From Croceimicrobium hydrocarbonivorans (lineage in GTDB: Bacteria > Bacteroidota > Bacteroidia > Flavobacteriales > Schleiferiaceae): a DNA stretch of 64,000 bases. Positions 16,972-28,293 of the stretch are shown one piece after another (positions within the stretch are counted from its first letter, which is position 1; each line of letters starts with the position of its first letter). The notes under the pieces were generated by a model. It saw nothing but the letters and a program-made list of their open reading frames with translations. It ran no database searches and had not been told where the DNA came from. The stretch spans positions 496,001-560,000 of the forward strand of contig NZ_CP060139.1 in assembly GCF_014524565.1 (NCBI RefSeq). The letters run 5' to 3'. Both the position numbers and the translations under genes were made by a program.

Positions 16972-18792
16972 ATGGAGAATTACATTGTATCGGCACGAAA
17001 ATACCGCCCTCAGGCTTTTGAGGAGGTGGTGGGCCAGTCCCATGTGACCAATACTTTGCATAAAGCGATTGAAAGTAATCATCTGGCTCAAGCCTTATTA
17101 TTCACCGGTCCTCGTGGTGTAGGAAAAACAACCTCGGCGCGGATTCTGGCTCGAATGATTAATTCCGATGCGGAAACGACGGCTGATCAAGATTTCTCCT
17201 TTAATATCTTCGAACTCGATGCTGCCTCCAATAACTCGGTAGATGACATTCGTAACCTAATTGATCAGGTACGCTTTGCTCCTCAGGTTGGTCGCTATAA
17301 GGTGTACATTATCGATGAGGTGCACATGCTCTCTCAACAGGCCTTCAATGCTTTTCTGAAGACCTTGGAAGAACCCCCCAAGCATGCCATCTTTATCCTA
17401 GCTACCACCGAAAAGCATAAAATTATCCCTACCATTCTCAGCCGTTGTCAGATTTATGACTTCAAGCGAATTTCGGTAGAAGATATCGCCGCTCATTTGC
17501 AAAATGTAGCCGCTAAAGAAGGGGTTACTGCCGATGATTCAGCTTTGCGGATTATCGCCCAAAAAGCCGACGGCGCCCTGCGAGATGCTCTTTCCATTTT
17601 TGATCGCATCGTATCCTTCTCTGGTGAGCATGTGAGCTATCAGGATGTAATCGAAAACCTGCGCATCCTTGATTATGATTATTACTTCCGCACAATCGAT
17701 TTGGTTCGGGCCGGAAATCAAGCGGGTTTATTGAATCTCTTTAATGAGATTCTCGAAAATGGTTTTGATGGTCACCTCTATATTAATGGCTTAGCTTCTC
17801 ATTGTCGTGATTTACTGGTTTGCCAGGATCCCGCAACCTTCTCCCTTTTAGAAGTGGGGGCCGAAGTGCAGCAGCGCTATCAACAACAAGCACAAGAAGT
17901 AAACAGTCGCTTTTTATTAGCGGCCCTTAAAGTGCTAGCTGAAGCCGATGTCCGCTACAAAAACAGCAATAACAGTCGCTTATTAGTGGAATTGGCTTTA
18001 ATGGATATTATGCAAATCTGGCATAAAGCCGAAGCCCACACCGCAGCAGGCGGTGAAAAAAAAAAGCCTGATTTAAGCAGCCAAGCAGTCCCGCGGCCAG
18101 AGCCTGCTCCTTCAAAACCTATTGAAGTTCAAAAAGCTGCTCCAGCACCCGACATGCCAGTTCCTCAGTCGGAAGAGCCCTCCAGACCACTGGATAATAA
18201 AATCGCCAGCCCACCTTCTGATCCAGCGCCAGAAACTCCAAAAGCCATTGTAAACCCTGAGCCGTCGACTCCAGAACCTGCTCCTGCAAGACCTAATAAA
18301 CTTCAGAAAAAAAGAGGCTCCTCCTTCTCCATTTCTCAAGCTTTAAAAGGCGAAGGGCCGGATCAACAGCAAAATGAGGAAGAGGAAGAAGAAGATCTGG
18401 ATCGTCCCGTTGATGGCAAACCACAACAAGCATTTAATCAGGAGCAGCTACAGCAAGTATGGAATGCCTTTGTAGAAAAAGTACGGGCCGAAGGTCAAAA
18501 GGTAGTGGTGGCCACCTTAGCTGAAAAAGAGCTGAAAATCAAGGATAACTTTGAAGTGGAGGTAACTCTGGACAATAATATTCAGGCTCAAAAATTCCAG
18601 GAAATAAAAAGAGACCTGCTCTACCATTGTCGGGAGAAGCTTCAAAACTTTGGTTTATTCTTTAGTTTAAGGATTGAAAAAGGCAGTCAAAAACTAGATC
18701 CCTATTCCGCCCCTGAGAAATATCAATACCTGCTCGAGAAAAATCCTCACCTCGCTAAGTTGCGTGAAGATTTAGGATTGGATATTGAATAA
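16972..18792 (+). CDS. dnaX: DNA polymerase III subunit gamma/tau
   Basis: 606 residues from ATG 16972. AAA+ clamp-loader motor: Walker A GPRGVGKTT, Walker B YIIDEVHML, sensor 1 ATTEKHKIIPTILSRCQ with the SRC arginine finger, and sensor 2 GALRDALS. It loads the beta clamp and organises the replisome. The usual four-Cys zinc module between Walker A and DAASNN is missing; a short acidic linker (about residues 62-75) replaces it, as I recall for other Flavobacteriia. A Pro/Ala/Glu-rich linker (about 365-480) leads to a tau-like C-terminal domain. It is divergent from rpsF, with its own promoter. Confidence 0.96.
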   Translation: MENYIVSARKYRPQAFEEVVGQSHVTNTLHKAIESNHLAQALLFTGPRGVGKTTSARILARMINSDAETTADQDFSFNIFELDAASNNSVDDIRNLIDQVRFAPQVGRYKVYIIDEVHMLSQQAFNAFLKTLEEPPKHAIFILATTEKHKIIPTILSRCQIYDFKRISVEDIAAHLQNVAAKEGVTADDSALRIIAQKADGALRDALSIFDRIVSFSGEHVSYQDVIENLRILDYDYYFRTIDLVRAGNQAGLLNLFNEILENGFDGHLYINGLASHCRDLLVCQDPATFSLLEVGAEVQQRYQQQAQEVNSRFLLAALKVLAEADVRYKNSNNSRLLVELALMDIMQIWHKAEAHTAAGGEKKKPDLSSQAVPRPEPAPSKPIEVQKAAPAPDMPVPQSEEPSRPLDNKIASPPSDPAPETPKAIVNPEPSTPEPAPARPNKLQKKRGSSFSISQALKGEGPDQQQNEEEEEEDLDRPVDGKPQQAFNQEQLQQVWNAFVEKVRAEGQKVVVATLAEKELKIKDNFEVEVTLDNNIQAQKFQEIKRDLLYHCREKLQNFGLFFSLRIEKGSQKLDPYSAPEKYQYLLEKNPHLAKLREDLGLDIE

Positions 18793-18974
18793 TTCCAAAT
18801 CTCACCACAGTCAAGCATTACAAGCCAGACCCAAAATTTCTGCCTAAAAACTATTCTAAATTAGCGCAGTATACAGTCATTACAGGTCTTAAATGATCTC
18901 CAATTTCCTATTTTTGTGGCCCTTAAGAATTTGAGCTAGTTGTATTCTCAACCACCAAGTTCTAACTCGCTTAA

Positions 18975-21224
<2,250 letters not shown>

Positions 21225-21941
21225 GTGAAGCAAAAGGGCAAAATATTCCTGTTCCTGCTCCTTAGCTGGACGGTGAACAGTAGTTTTTTACGAATTCCAC
21301 AATTTGAAAAAGCGGACCTGCTGGGTGATATCGATCCCAGTAGGCACCGCGATTTCGACAAAGTCCGCTCCAAATATTGCAATAAAGAATCCTACCTCCG
21401 CGAGGAAGTATATGATGCTTTTAAGGATATGTGGGCTGCTGCCCAAGCGGATGGAATTTCCCTGACAATTATTTCTGCTACTCGCAATCGCAGCTATCAG
21501 AAAGGAATTTGGAACCGGAAATGGTTAAGCTTTGGTGGTGATGAGTCTGATCGAGCGGAGCGCATTCTACAATATAGTTCCATGCCTGGTACCAGCCGAC
21601 ATCATTGGGGTACCGACCTCGATTTAAATGCTTTGGAAAATAGCTATTTCGAAAGCGGAGAAGGTGCCCAAATTTACGCCTGGCTTCAAGCCCACGCTGC
21701 TGATTTTGGCTTTTACCAACCTTATACCCGCTTTAACCCTTATCGAGATGCAGGCTATCGCGAAGAAAAATGGCATTGGTCTTATTTTCCTACGGCCGCT
21801 CGTATTCAAAGGGCCTATCGATTAGAAATTGACTATTCTCAATTAAAAGGCTTCATGGGCGACACTTATGCTGAAAAGCTAGATGTAATCAATAATTACG
21901 TGATGGGCGTGGCCGCCTGGCCTGATAAAGCCCCCTATTAA
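21225..21941 (+). CDS. Exported M15-family D-Ala-D-Ala carboxypeptidase (VanY/DacB-like)
   Basis: 238 residues from GTG 21225, which follows the icd stop with no gap. A short signal peptide (KIFLFLLLSWTV) leads to an M15B zinc peptidase domain: SRHHWGTDLD (H126, D133) and EKWHW (E181, H184) match the metal-binding S-x-H-x6-D and E-x-x-H motifs. Such enzymes trim D-Ala from peptidoglycan stem peptides. The head-to-tail fusion to icd suggests cotranscription, though no functional link is obvious. Confidence 0.88.
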   Translation: MKQKGKIFLFLLLSWTVNSSFLRIPQFEKADLLGDIDPSRHRDFDKVRSKYCNKESYLREEVYDAFKDMWAAAQADGISLTIISATRNRSYQKGIWNRKWLSFGGDESDRAERILQYSSMPGTSRHHWGTDLDLNALENSYFESGEGAQIYAWLQAHAADFGFYQPYTRFNPYRDAGYREEKWHWSYFPTAARIQRAYRLEIDYSQLKGFMGDTYAEKLDVINNYVMGVAAWPDKAPY

Positions 21942-22055
21942 GCTATCCATATAGCGAACTTCTAAGGAAAATTTGGACTAATCCCGCCGAAAGTCGCATT
22001 CACACACAATTTTCCTACTTTCGTAACGCTCTGTATAAACCTAAGTGGAACTATC

Positions 22056-23306
22056 TTGAAGAAAAACCGCAATCTATGGATTGGTGCCGGTGTACTGGTG
22101 TTAATCCTTTCTTTTTGGGCCTTAAGTGGTGAAGAAGAAATTAGTCGAGACATAACCGCCAAATCCTTTCTGGGAGAATTTAAAGATGTAGTAACCAGCT
22201 CCGGTGAGCTGATGGCTAAGAATTCTGAAGATATCAGCGGTCCCCAAAATGCACGTCGCTTTGGACTTTACAATATTAAAATCTCCGACCTGGTAGCAGA
22301 AGGCACCTATGTTGAAAAAGGTGATATGGTAGCTGAATTGGATAAAACCGAACTCAGTGGCCGACTTAGTGAACTGTACAATGAGTTGGAAAAAGCGCAA
22401 AGCCAATACACCCAAACTGAATTAGACACTACCCTCGAACTGCGCCAGGAACGCAGTGGTATCGAAAGCCTGGAATTCGATATCCGTCAGAAAAAGGTGG
22501 AAATTGAACAAAGTGAATTTGAGCCCCCGGCAACCATTCAAAGGTTAAATCTGGATTTGATTAAACTGGAGCAAAACCTACAGCAGAGTAAAGAAAACTA
22601 CAAGATTAAGAAGGAACAAAGTCGGGCTAAAATGCGTGAAGCGGGTGCCACCTTGGCTCAAACCCGCAATAAATATGAAAGCCTCCAAGAACTGGAAAAG
22701 GAATTCGTAATTACCGCCCCTAAACCTGGAATGGTAATCTACATCCGCGAATGGAGCGGCGAAAAGCGTAAAACAGGATCAACTATTTCACCTTGGGATC
22801 CGGGTGTGGCTACCCTCCCCGACCTCAGCCAAATGGAGAGCAAAACCTATATTAATGAGGTGGATATCCGCAAAGTAAAAACGGGCCAGGAAGTTGAAAT
22901 TGGCCTAGATGCTTTTCCGGATGTAAAGCTCAGTGGAACGGTTACCGAAGTGGCCAATGTAGGTGTAGATCGCGAAAACTCTGAAAGTAAGGTATTCGAA
23001 ATTATTATCGAAGTAAATGAGGCAGATAGCACCTACCGTCCGGGTATGACTACCTCCAATGCTATCATCACCAAAACATTAGAATCGGTAGTTCAAGTTC
23101 CATTGGAAGCCATTTTCAGTGAAGATGATATCACCTTTGTATACATGAAAGATGGGGCTTCCATCGAAAAGCAGGAAGTACGCATTGGTTCGCGAAATGA
23201 TGAATTTGCTGTGATTGAAGCCGGCCTGGAAGCCGATGTTGAAGTCTACCTCACTGAGCCCGCTTCAGCCAGTGATAATAGCATTCGGACTTTAAGTGAT
23301 TCTTAA
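22056..23306 (+). CDS. Periplasmic adaptor (membrane fusion) protein of an efflux system
   Basis: 416 residues, starting at TTG 22056 (MKKNRNLW...); no ATG lies before the membrane anchor. It has the HlyD/MacA plan: N-terminal helix (about 7-23), a biotinyl-lipoyl half, a long coiled-coil hairpin (about 105-225, Glu/Gln/Lys-rich), the second lipoyl half and a beta-barrel (about 235-340). It should bridge the inner-membrane permease encoded next and the TolC-like channel after it. It overlaps the permease gene by one base (TAATG). Confidence 0.88.
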   Translation: MKKNRNLWIGAGVLVLILSFWALSGEEEISRDITAKSFLGEFKDVVTSSGELMAKNSEDISGPQNARRFGLYNIKISDLVAEGTYVEKGDMVAELDKTELSGRLSELYNELEKAQSQYTQTELDTTLELRQERSGIESLEFDIRQKKVEIEQSEFEPPATIQRLNLDLIKLEQNLQQSKENYKIKKEQSRAKMREAGATLAQTRNKYESLQELEKEFVITAPKPGMVIYIREWSGEKRKTGSTISPWDPGVATLPDLSQMESKTYINEVDIRKVKTGQEVEIGLDAFPDVKLSGTVTEVANVGVDRENSESKVFEIIIEVNEADSTYRPGMTTSNAIITKTLESVVQVPLEAIFSEDDITFVYMKDGASIEKQEVRIGSRNDEFAVIEAGLEADVEVYLTEPASASDNSIRTLSDS

Positions 23307-24628
23307 TGGATCGACTGCTCACTAATTTAAATATCGCGCTCGACGCCATTCTGGCCAATACCCTGCGCTCTATCCTCACCGCATTGGGAATTATTTTCGG
23401 GGTGGCAGCGGTAATTACCATGCTGGCCATTGGCGAAGGAGCCCAGGCCGAAATTCTACGTCAGATAGAATTGGTGGGGGTGAATAATATCGAAATCAAA
23501 CCCATAGTTGAGCAAAAGGACGAGAAGATAGAAGAAGATTTATCAGCCAAAGAGCCTAAACGATTTTCCAAAGGACTAGACCTTAAAGACGCACGCAGCA
23601 TTAGTCGGGTTTTACCCACCGCCGCCGCGGTTAGTCCGGAGGTTGTTATTGAAACTTCCGTGATTTCCGGAGGTCGACGTCGAAGCACTAAATTGATTGG
23701 TGTTGAACCCAGCTTTTTCCCGGTATCAAATATTCCGCTGCGCTATGGGCAAATGTTCTCCCCCGAGCATTTAGAAATGCAAGAACCGGTATGTATTATT
23801 GGCAGTGGCATGGCTAAAAAGCTCTTCCCCGGCAAGCGACCCTTAGGCGATAAAATTAAGGTGGGGAACCAATGGCTTACCATTATCGGTGTTTCTCAAA
23901 CCTTGAACATCACCACCCAAGCTCAAGAAAATTTGGGTATTCGTGATTATAATATGGATATCTACGCGCCTATTAACACAGTGCTTAGTCGTTATCGCGA
24001 TCGGGCTAAACTGCGGGAATCGAGTGGACGCTTTGATGATGATGAGGAGGAAGAAAAAGCCAGCACCAGCAATAATTACAATCAACTGGATCGCCTTTTA
24101 GTGCAAATTGATAATAGTGAGTATTTAGCCAGCAGCGCGGATGTGATCAGCAGACTTTTGAAAAGAACTCATAATGGAATGGTCGATTTCGAGATTATCA
24201 TTCCCCAACAATTACTGGAGCAACAACAACGCACCAAGGACATCTTTAATCTGGTATTGAGTGCCATTGCTGGAATTTCCCTTTTAGTGGGAGGTATTGG
24301 CATTATGAATATTATGCTGGCCTCAGTATTGGAGCGCACCAAGGAGATTGGTACTCGCTTGGCAATTGGAGCTAAGAAAAAAGACATTATAACTCAATTC
24401 CTCTTTGAAGCCTTATTGATCAGTCTAAGTGGTGGTATAATCGGAGTAATCTTAGGGGTTTTGGCTTCCTACGTGATTAGTGAATTTGCCGATATAGAAA
24501 CCATTGTAAGCCCGATATCTATCATCATTTCCTTTGGCGTAGCCTCCATTACCGGATTGGTATTCGGATTATCCCCTGCCCGCCAAGCTGCGGAGAAAAA
24601 CCCTGTTGAATCTTTACGCTATGAATAA
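23306..24628 (+). CDS. MacB/FtsX-family ABC transporter permease (no ATPase domain)
   Basis: 440 residues: N-terminal transmembrane helix (about 22-42, SILTALGIIFGVAAVITMLAI), MacB periplasmic core (about 45-310, with a Glu/Asp-rich loop near residue 250), and a C-terminal FtsX domain of three helices containing LERTKEIGTRLAIGAKKKDI and the NPVESLRYE end. Unlike E. coli MacB, the ATPase is not fused and no ATPase gene is near. With the adaptor and TolC-like protein it forms a MacAB-TolC-like exporter; substrate unknown. Confidence 0.9.
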   Translation: MDRLLTNLNIALDAILANTLRSILTALGIIFGVAAVITMLAIGEGAQAEILRQIELVGVNNIEIKPIVEQKDEKIEEDLSAKEPKRFSKGLDLKDARSISRVLPTAAAVSPEVVIETSVISGGRRRSTKLIGVEPSFFPVSNIPLRYGQMFSPEHLEMQEPVCIIGSGMAKKLFPGKRPLGDKIKVGNQWLTIIGVSQTLNITTQAQENLGIRDYNMDIYAPINTVLSRYRDRAKLRESSGRFDDDEEEEKASTSNNYNQLDRLLVQIDNSEYLASSADVISRLLKRTHNGMVDFEIIIPQQLLEQQQRTKDIFNLVLSAIAGISLLVGGIGIMNIMLASVLERTKEIGTRLAIGAKKKDIITQFLFEALLISLSGGIIGVILGVLASYVISEFADIETIVSPISIIISFGVASITGLVFGLSPARQAAEKNPVESLRYE

Positions 24629-26084
24629 AATGTATCGCCTGATACTGGCCTTCCTCATTATGGGAAGCGCATCGGCGCAAAGCCAAATGCTCGACCTAAA
24701 AGGGGCAATCCTAAGAGCGCAAAAACAATCGCCCTCCTATTTTCGGGCTATCAATACCGCAGAAAACCGCTATTGGAATTACCGTCAGTTTAGAGCAAGC
24801 TTATTGCCTCAACTAAACTTAAGTGGCAGCCTACCCAATTACTCCAGTGCGATTGATCGGGTAACCCAACCGGATGGAACTTATGACTTCCCCGAGCGCG
24901 AGCAATTGTTTTTAAGCGGAAATCTCTCTCTCGACCAAAATGTCGTTTGGACCGGTGGTCGCTTATCGCTAATCAGCAGTTTGCAAAGAACCGATGTATA
25001 CCGTCCGGATCGAAGGATTAACTATTTCAGCACCCCTATTTCGGTGAGTTATTTCCAACCGATGTTTCTCTATAATTCCTTGAAATGGGAGAATAAAATT
25101 CAGCCTCTGGCCTACGAAGCCTCGCGCCGGGCTTACTCGGAGGATTTGGAAGACATTGCCAATGAAACCACCCAATTGTATTTCGTTGCTCTAACCTCTA
25201 AAATCAGCATGCGTATTGCCGAGCAAAACGTTAAGAACAACGATACCATTTATAAGATTTCACAAGGGCGTTATAATCTGGGAAAGATTGCTGAAAACGA
25301 CCTTTTACAGATCGAGCTAAACTTGCTCAATGCTGAAAATTCACTCACCAATGCCCGACTTAATTATGAGGTGGCGGCCCAAGAATTGAAGCGCTATTTA
25401 GGCATCCCCTCCGAAGAAGAATTGGAATTAGGCATCCCTTCTGAAGTGCCCCAAATGGAAGTTAATTTGGATAAGGCCTTGGGAGAAGCCCGAAAGAATC
25501 GTGCTGCGGTTTTGGATTTCCGCCGCCGCCGTTTGGAAGCGGAACAGTCTGTAGCTCAAGCACGAGGAAATACCAATTACAATTTTAACCTCAGCGCCAA
25601 TTTCGGTTTAAACCGCCAAGCGGATAATTATAATGCGGCTTATGCCAATCCCTACGCCCAGCAGCAGAATATCTCTATTGGCATTAATATCCCTATTGTT
25701 GATTGGGGTCAAGCTCGTTCCCAAATTCGCAGGGCTGAGGCCAACCGCCAATTACAGGAAGTGAATATTGAGCAGGATGAAATAAATTTTGAACAAGAAA
25801 TCTTCCTGCAGGTGATGCAGTTTAATGCCCAATACCAGCGATTAAACATTGCGGCCAAAGCAGATACCGTAGCTCAAAAACGCTATGAAGTTGCCCGTCA
25901 ACGTTACCTTACCGGGAAAATTAGCATCACCGATATCAATATTGCACAGAGTGAAAAAGACGGTGCCAAGCAAAGCTATCTGCAAGAGCTTCAACGTTTT
26001 TGGGTGGCTTATTACACCTTACGTCGTTTGTGCTTGTACGATTTTGTTAATGATCAGGTAATTAGCTACAAAGCTGAATATTAA
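24621..26084 (+). CDS. TolC-family outer membrane efflux protein
   Basis: The start ATG 24621 overlaps the permease stop by 8 bp; ATG 24630 is an alternative. A signal peptide ends near GSASAQ. The rest is the two-repeat TolC/OEP fold of long helices: ALxEAR-like segments, NLGKIAENDLLQIELNLLNAENSL in repeat 1 and YLTGKISITDINIAQSEKDGAKQSYL in repeat 2. It forms a trimeric outer-membrane channel for the exporter encoded upstream. The stop overlaps the convergent cdaA stop by 4 bp (TTAA used by both strands). Confidence 0.92.
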   Translation: MNKMYRLILAFLIMGSASAQSQMLDLKGAILRAQKQSPSYFRAINTAENRYWNYRQFRASLLPQLNLSGSLPNYSSAIDRVTQPDGTYDFPEREQLFLSGNLSLDQNVVWTGGRLSLISSLQRTDVYRPDRRINYFSTPISVSYFQPMFLYNSLKWENKIQPLAYEASRRAYSEDLEDIANETTQLYFVALTSKISMRIAEQNVKNNDTIYKISQGRYNLGKIAENDLLQIELNLLNAENSLTNARLNYEVAAQELKRYLGIPSEEELELGIPSEVPQMEVNLDKALGEARKNRAAVLDFRRRRLEAEQSVAQARGNTNYNFNLSANFGLNRQADNYNAAYANPYAQQQNISIGINIPIVDWGQARSQIRRAEANRQLQEVNIEQDEINFEQEIFLQVMQFNAQYQRLNIAAKADTVAQKRYEVARQRYLTGKISITDINIAQSEKDGAKQSYLQELQRFWVAYYTLRRLCLYDFVNDQVISYKAEY

Positions 26085-26848
26085 TCATCGCTTAGAGCGA
26101 GCTTCAATTCATCTAGGCTTACCTTATTTTGAAAGTGATCGTTGCGAACCACACTGATTTCACCGGTTTCTTCCGAAACTACGATAGCCAAAGCATTAGC
26201 CTTTTCAGAAATACCTAAAGCGGCGCGGTGCCTTAAACCAAAACGAGAAGGCAAATTGGTTTTCTCCGTTAAGGGCAAAATACAACCTGCTGCCACAATC
26301 TTACTGCCACTCACGATCACTGCGCCATCATGCAATGGAGAGTTCTTGGCAAAAATACTTTCCAATAATCCGGCACTAATTTGGGCGCCAATAGGAGTAC
26401 CGGTACTAGCATAAAAACCCAGTTTAGAATCCCCTTCAATCACAATCAAGGCCCCAATTTTACTGCGGGCCATCGATCCACAAGCTTTAATTAAATCGCT
26501 GTAATCAATCAGGGAAGTATCATCATCACCTTGGATACGCCAAAAGCGCAAAAGGGCTTTGCGACGGGTGAAGTTGGTAGAACCAATCATCAATAAAAAG
26601 CGTCGAATCTCCTGCTGAAAAACAATTACCAGAGCGATAACTCCCACTCCGATAAACTGACCTAAAATCTCACTCAGCAATTCCATTTGCAGGGCCTGCA
26701 CTAATTTCCACACCAAATAGATAGCTGCTACTCCAATCAACACATTTATGGCCACCGTGTCTTTAATGAGGCGATACAATTGATAGAGTAAGAAAGCAAC
26801 CAGGAGGATGTCGATAAGATCCAGGAAGCTGAAGTCGAGAAACGACAT
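26081..26848 (-). CDS. cdaA: Membrane diadenylate cyclase (c-di-AMP synthase)
   Basis: 255 residues: three N-terminal transmembrane helices (about 10-27, 33-53, 63-80) followed by the DisA_N/DAC domain. The catalytic motifs are intact: DGA (174-176) in SPLHDGAVIV, and RHR (206-208) in GLRHRAALG, plus GTPIGA. It condenses two ATP to c-di-AMP, which governs cell-wall and osmotic balance. It is directly adjacent to folP (no gap), an arrangement I recall from many Bacteroidota; no glmM or CdaR-like regulator is present here. Confidence 0.95.
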   Translation of the reverse strand: MSFLDFSFLDLIDILLVAFLLYQLYRLIKDTVAINVLIGVAAIYLVWKLVQALQMELLSEILGQFIGVGVIALVIVFQQEIRRFLLMIGSTNFTRRKALLRFWRIQGDDDTSLIDYSDLIKACGSMARSKIGALIVIEGDSKLGFYASTGTPIGAQISAGLLESIFAKNSPLHDGAVIVSGSKIVAAGCILPLTEKTNLPSRFGLRHRAALGISEKANALAIVVSEETGEISVVRNDHFQNKVSLDELKLALSDD

Positions 26849-27712
26849 TTAGGCGAAATTTTGGTTCAAGTTAAGGATTTTGCGCACTTCCACCGCTTCC
26901 TTCACATCGTGTACCCGAAGGATATCGGCCCCTTGCTGCAGGGCTAAAGTATGCATTACAGTAGTGGCATTTAAAGCTTCTTGCGCATTTAAACCCAGAC
27001 TTTTATAAATCATGGATTTACGACTAATCCCCACCAAAAGGGGGAGCTCAAATATCTGTTTGAAGTAGTCGATATGTTGAAAGAGCCTATAATTATCAAC
27101 CTGACTTTTCCCGAAACCAAAGCCGGGATCCAGAATGATATCCGTAGCACCTGCCGCCACCAGCTTTTCCAACTGTTCACTAAAAAAACGGGCGACTTCC
27201 TTTACCACATTCTCATACCGGGGATTCTGCTGCATCGTTTCTGGCAAGCCCTGCATATGCATCATCACATAAGGCGCTTGGCTTTCGCCGATGAAAGGTA
27301 TCATTGCCGGATCGATTAGTCCTCCCGAAATATCATTTATCAGAGCAACTCCATTCGCAAAGGAACGTTCCGCGGTTTTAGCATTATAGGTATCCACCGA
27401 AAGAGGCATTTCTGGCATATCGCTTCTTAAGGCTTGGATTACCGGAGCCAAAATTTGCCATTCTTTTTCCGGCTCAATTAAAGCGGATCCTGGCTTGGAA
27501 CTGGCCGGCCCCAAATCAATGATATCCGCTCCTTCAGCCTGCATTTTTCGAGCTTGACTCAGAGCCTTCTCTACGCTGGTATAAGCCCCGCCATCAAAGA
27601 AAGAGTCTGGATTTATATTTAAAATACCCATGATCATAGCCTGATCCAATGAGTAGATTTTGCCTCTTAAATTGAGACTTCCCTTCTGGTAAAATGCCTT
27701 ATCTTTCGCCAC
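26849..27712 (-). CDS. folP: Dihydropteroate synthase
   Basis: 287 residues starting at GTG 27712. TIM-barrel DHPS motifs: MGILNINPDSFFDGG, GADIIDLGPASSKPG, LSVDTYNA, ALINDISGG, ILDPGFGFGKS and VGISRKSMIYK. It joins p-aminobenzoate to dihydropterin pyrophosphate in folate synthesis (EC 2.5.1.15). Only 35 bp separate its start from the divergent DUF1599 gene, so the leader must be very short. It is followed immediately by cdaA. Confidence 0.97.
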   Translation of the reverse strand: MAKDKAFYQKGSLNLRGKIYSLDQAMIMGILNINPDSFFDGGAYTSVEKALSQARKMQAEGADIIDLGPASSKPGSALIEPEKEWQILAPVIQALRSDMPEMPLSVDTYNAKTAERSFANGVALINDISGGLIDPAMIPFIGESQAPYVMMHMQGLPETMQQNPRYENVVKEVARFFSEQLEKLVAAGATDIILDPGFGFGKSQVDNYRLFQHIDYFKQIFELPLLVGISRKSMIYKSLGLNAQEALNATTVMHTLALQQGADILRVHDVKEAVEVRKILNLNQNFA

Positions 27713-27747
27713 CTTTCCGCTATCTTTAATCGCAGCGAAATTATCAA

Positions 27748-28287
27748 ATGGCGAATACTTCTGAACAGTACGATTCGGTAATTGAACATTGCCGCAGTTT
27801 ATACTTGAAAAAACATCGCGACTACGGGGCAGCCTGGCGCATTTTACGATTACCTTCTTTAACGGATCAAATCTTCATTAAGGCCAATCGCCTGCGAAGT
27901 ATCCAAGATAAAGGAGTGCAATTGGTAGATGACCATATGGATGGTGAATTTATTGGAATCATCAATTATAGTTTGATGGCTCTGGTACAGATAGAAAGAG
28001 GCATTGCCCAAGAACCGGATTTAAATGAAGCCGAAGCCCTGGAGGTTTTTAATGCTCAGGCTACTGTGGCCAAAAGTTTGATGGAGCGTAAAAACCATGA
28101 TTATGGCGAAGCTTGGCGCGATATGCGAATATCTTCTCTCACCGATTTGATTTTGCAAAAAATTCTTCGAATCAAGCAAATTGAAGATAATGCCGGTAAG
28201 ACCATCGCTTCGGAAGGGATCGACGCGAATTACTTGGATATGGTAAACTATGCAGTATTCGCGCTCATTAAAATGAATGAAAATTAA
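27748..28287 (+). CDS. DUF1599 (tandem) domain protein
   Basis: 179 residues made of two similar halves: KKHRDYGAAWRILRLPSLTDQI with RLRSIQDKG (about 20-55), and RKNHDYGEAWRDMRISSLTDLI with RIKQIEDNAG (about 113-150). These are tandem DUF1599 repeats, which I recall being linked to nucleotide or base metabolism; that link is uncertain. It is soluble with no signal. It is 6 bp upstream of the DoxX gene and divergent from folP; a near-match -7 box, TATCTTTA (27721-27728), precedes it. Confidence 0.85.
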   Translation: MANTSEQYDSVIEHCRSLYLKKHRDYGAAWRILRLPSLTDQIFIKANRLRSIQDKGVQLVDDHMDGEFIGIINYSLMALVQIERGIAQEPDLNEAEALEVFNAQATVAKSLMERKNHDYGEAWRDMRISSLTDLILQKILRIKQIEDNAGKTIASEGIDANYLDMVNYAVFALIKMNEN

Positions 28288-28293
28288 AGCACT

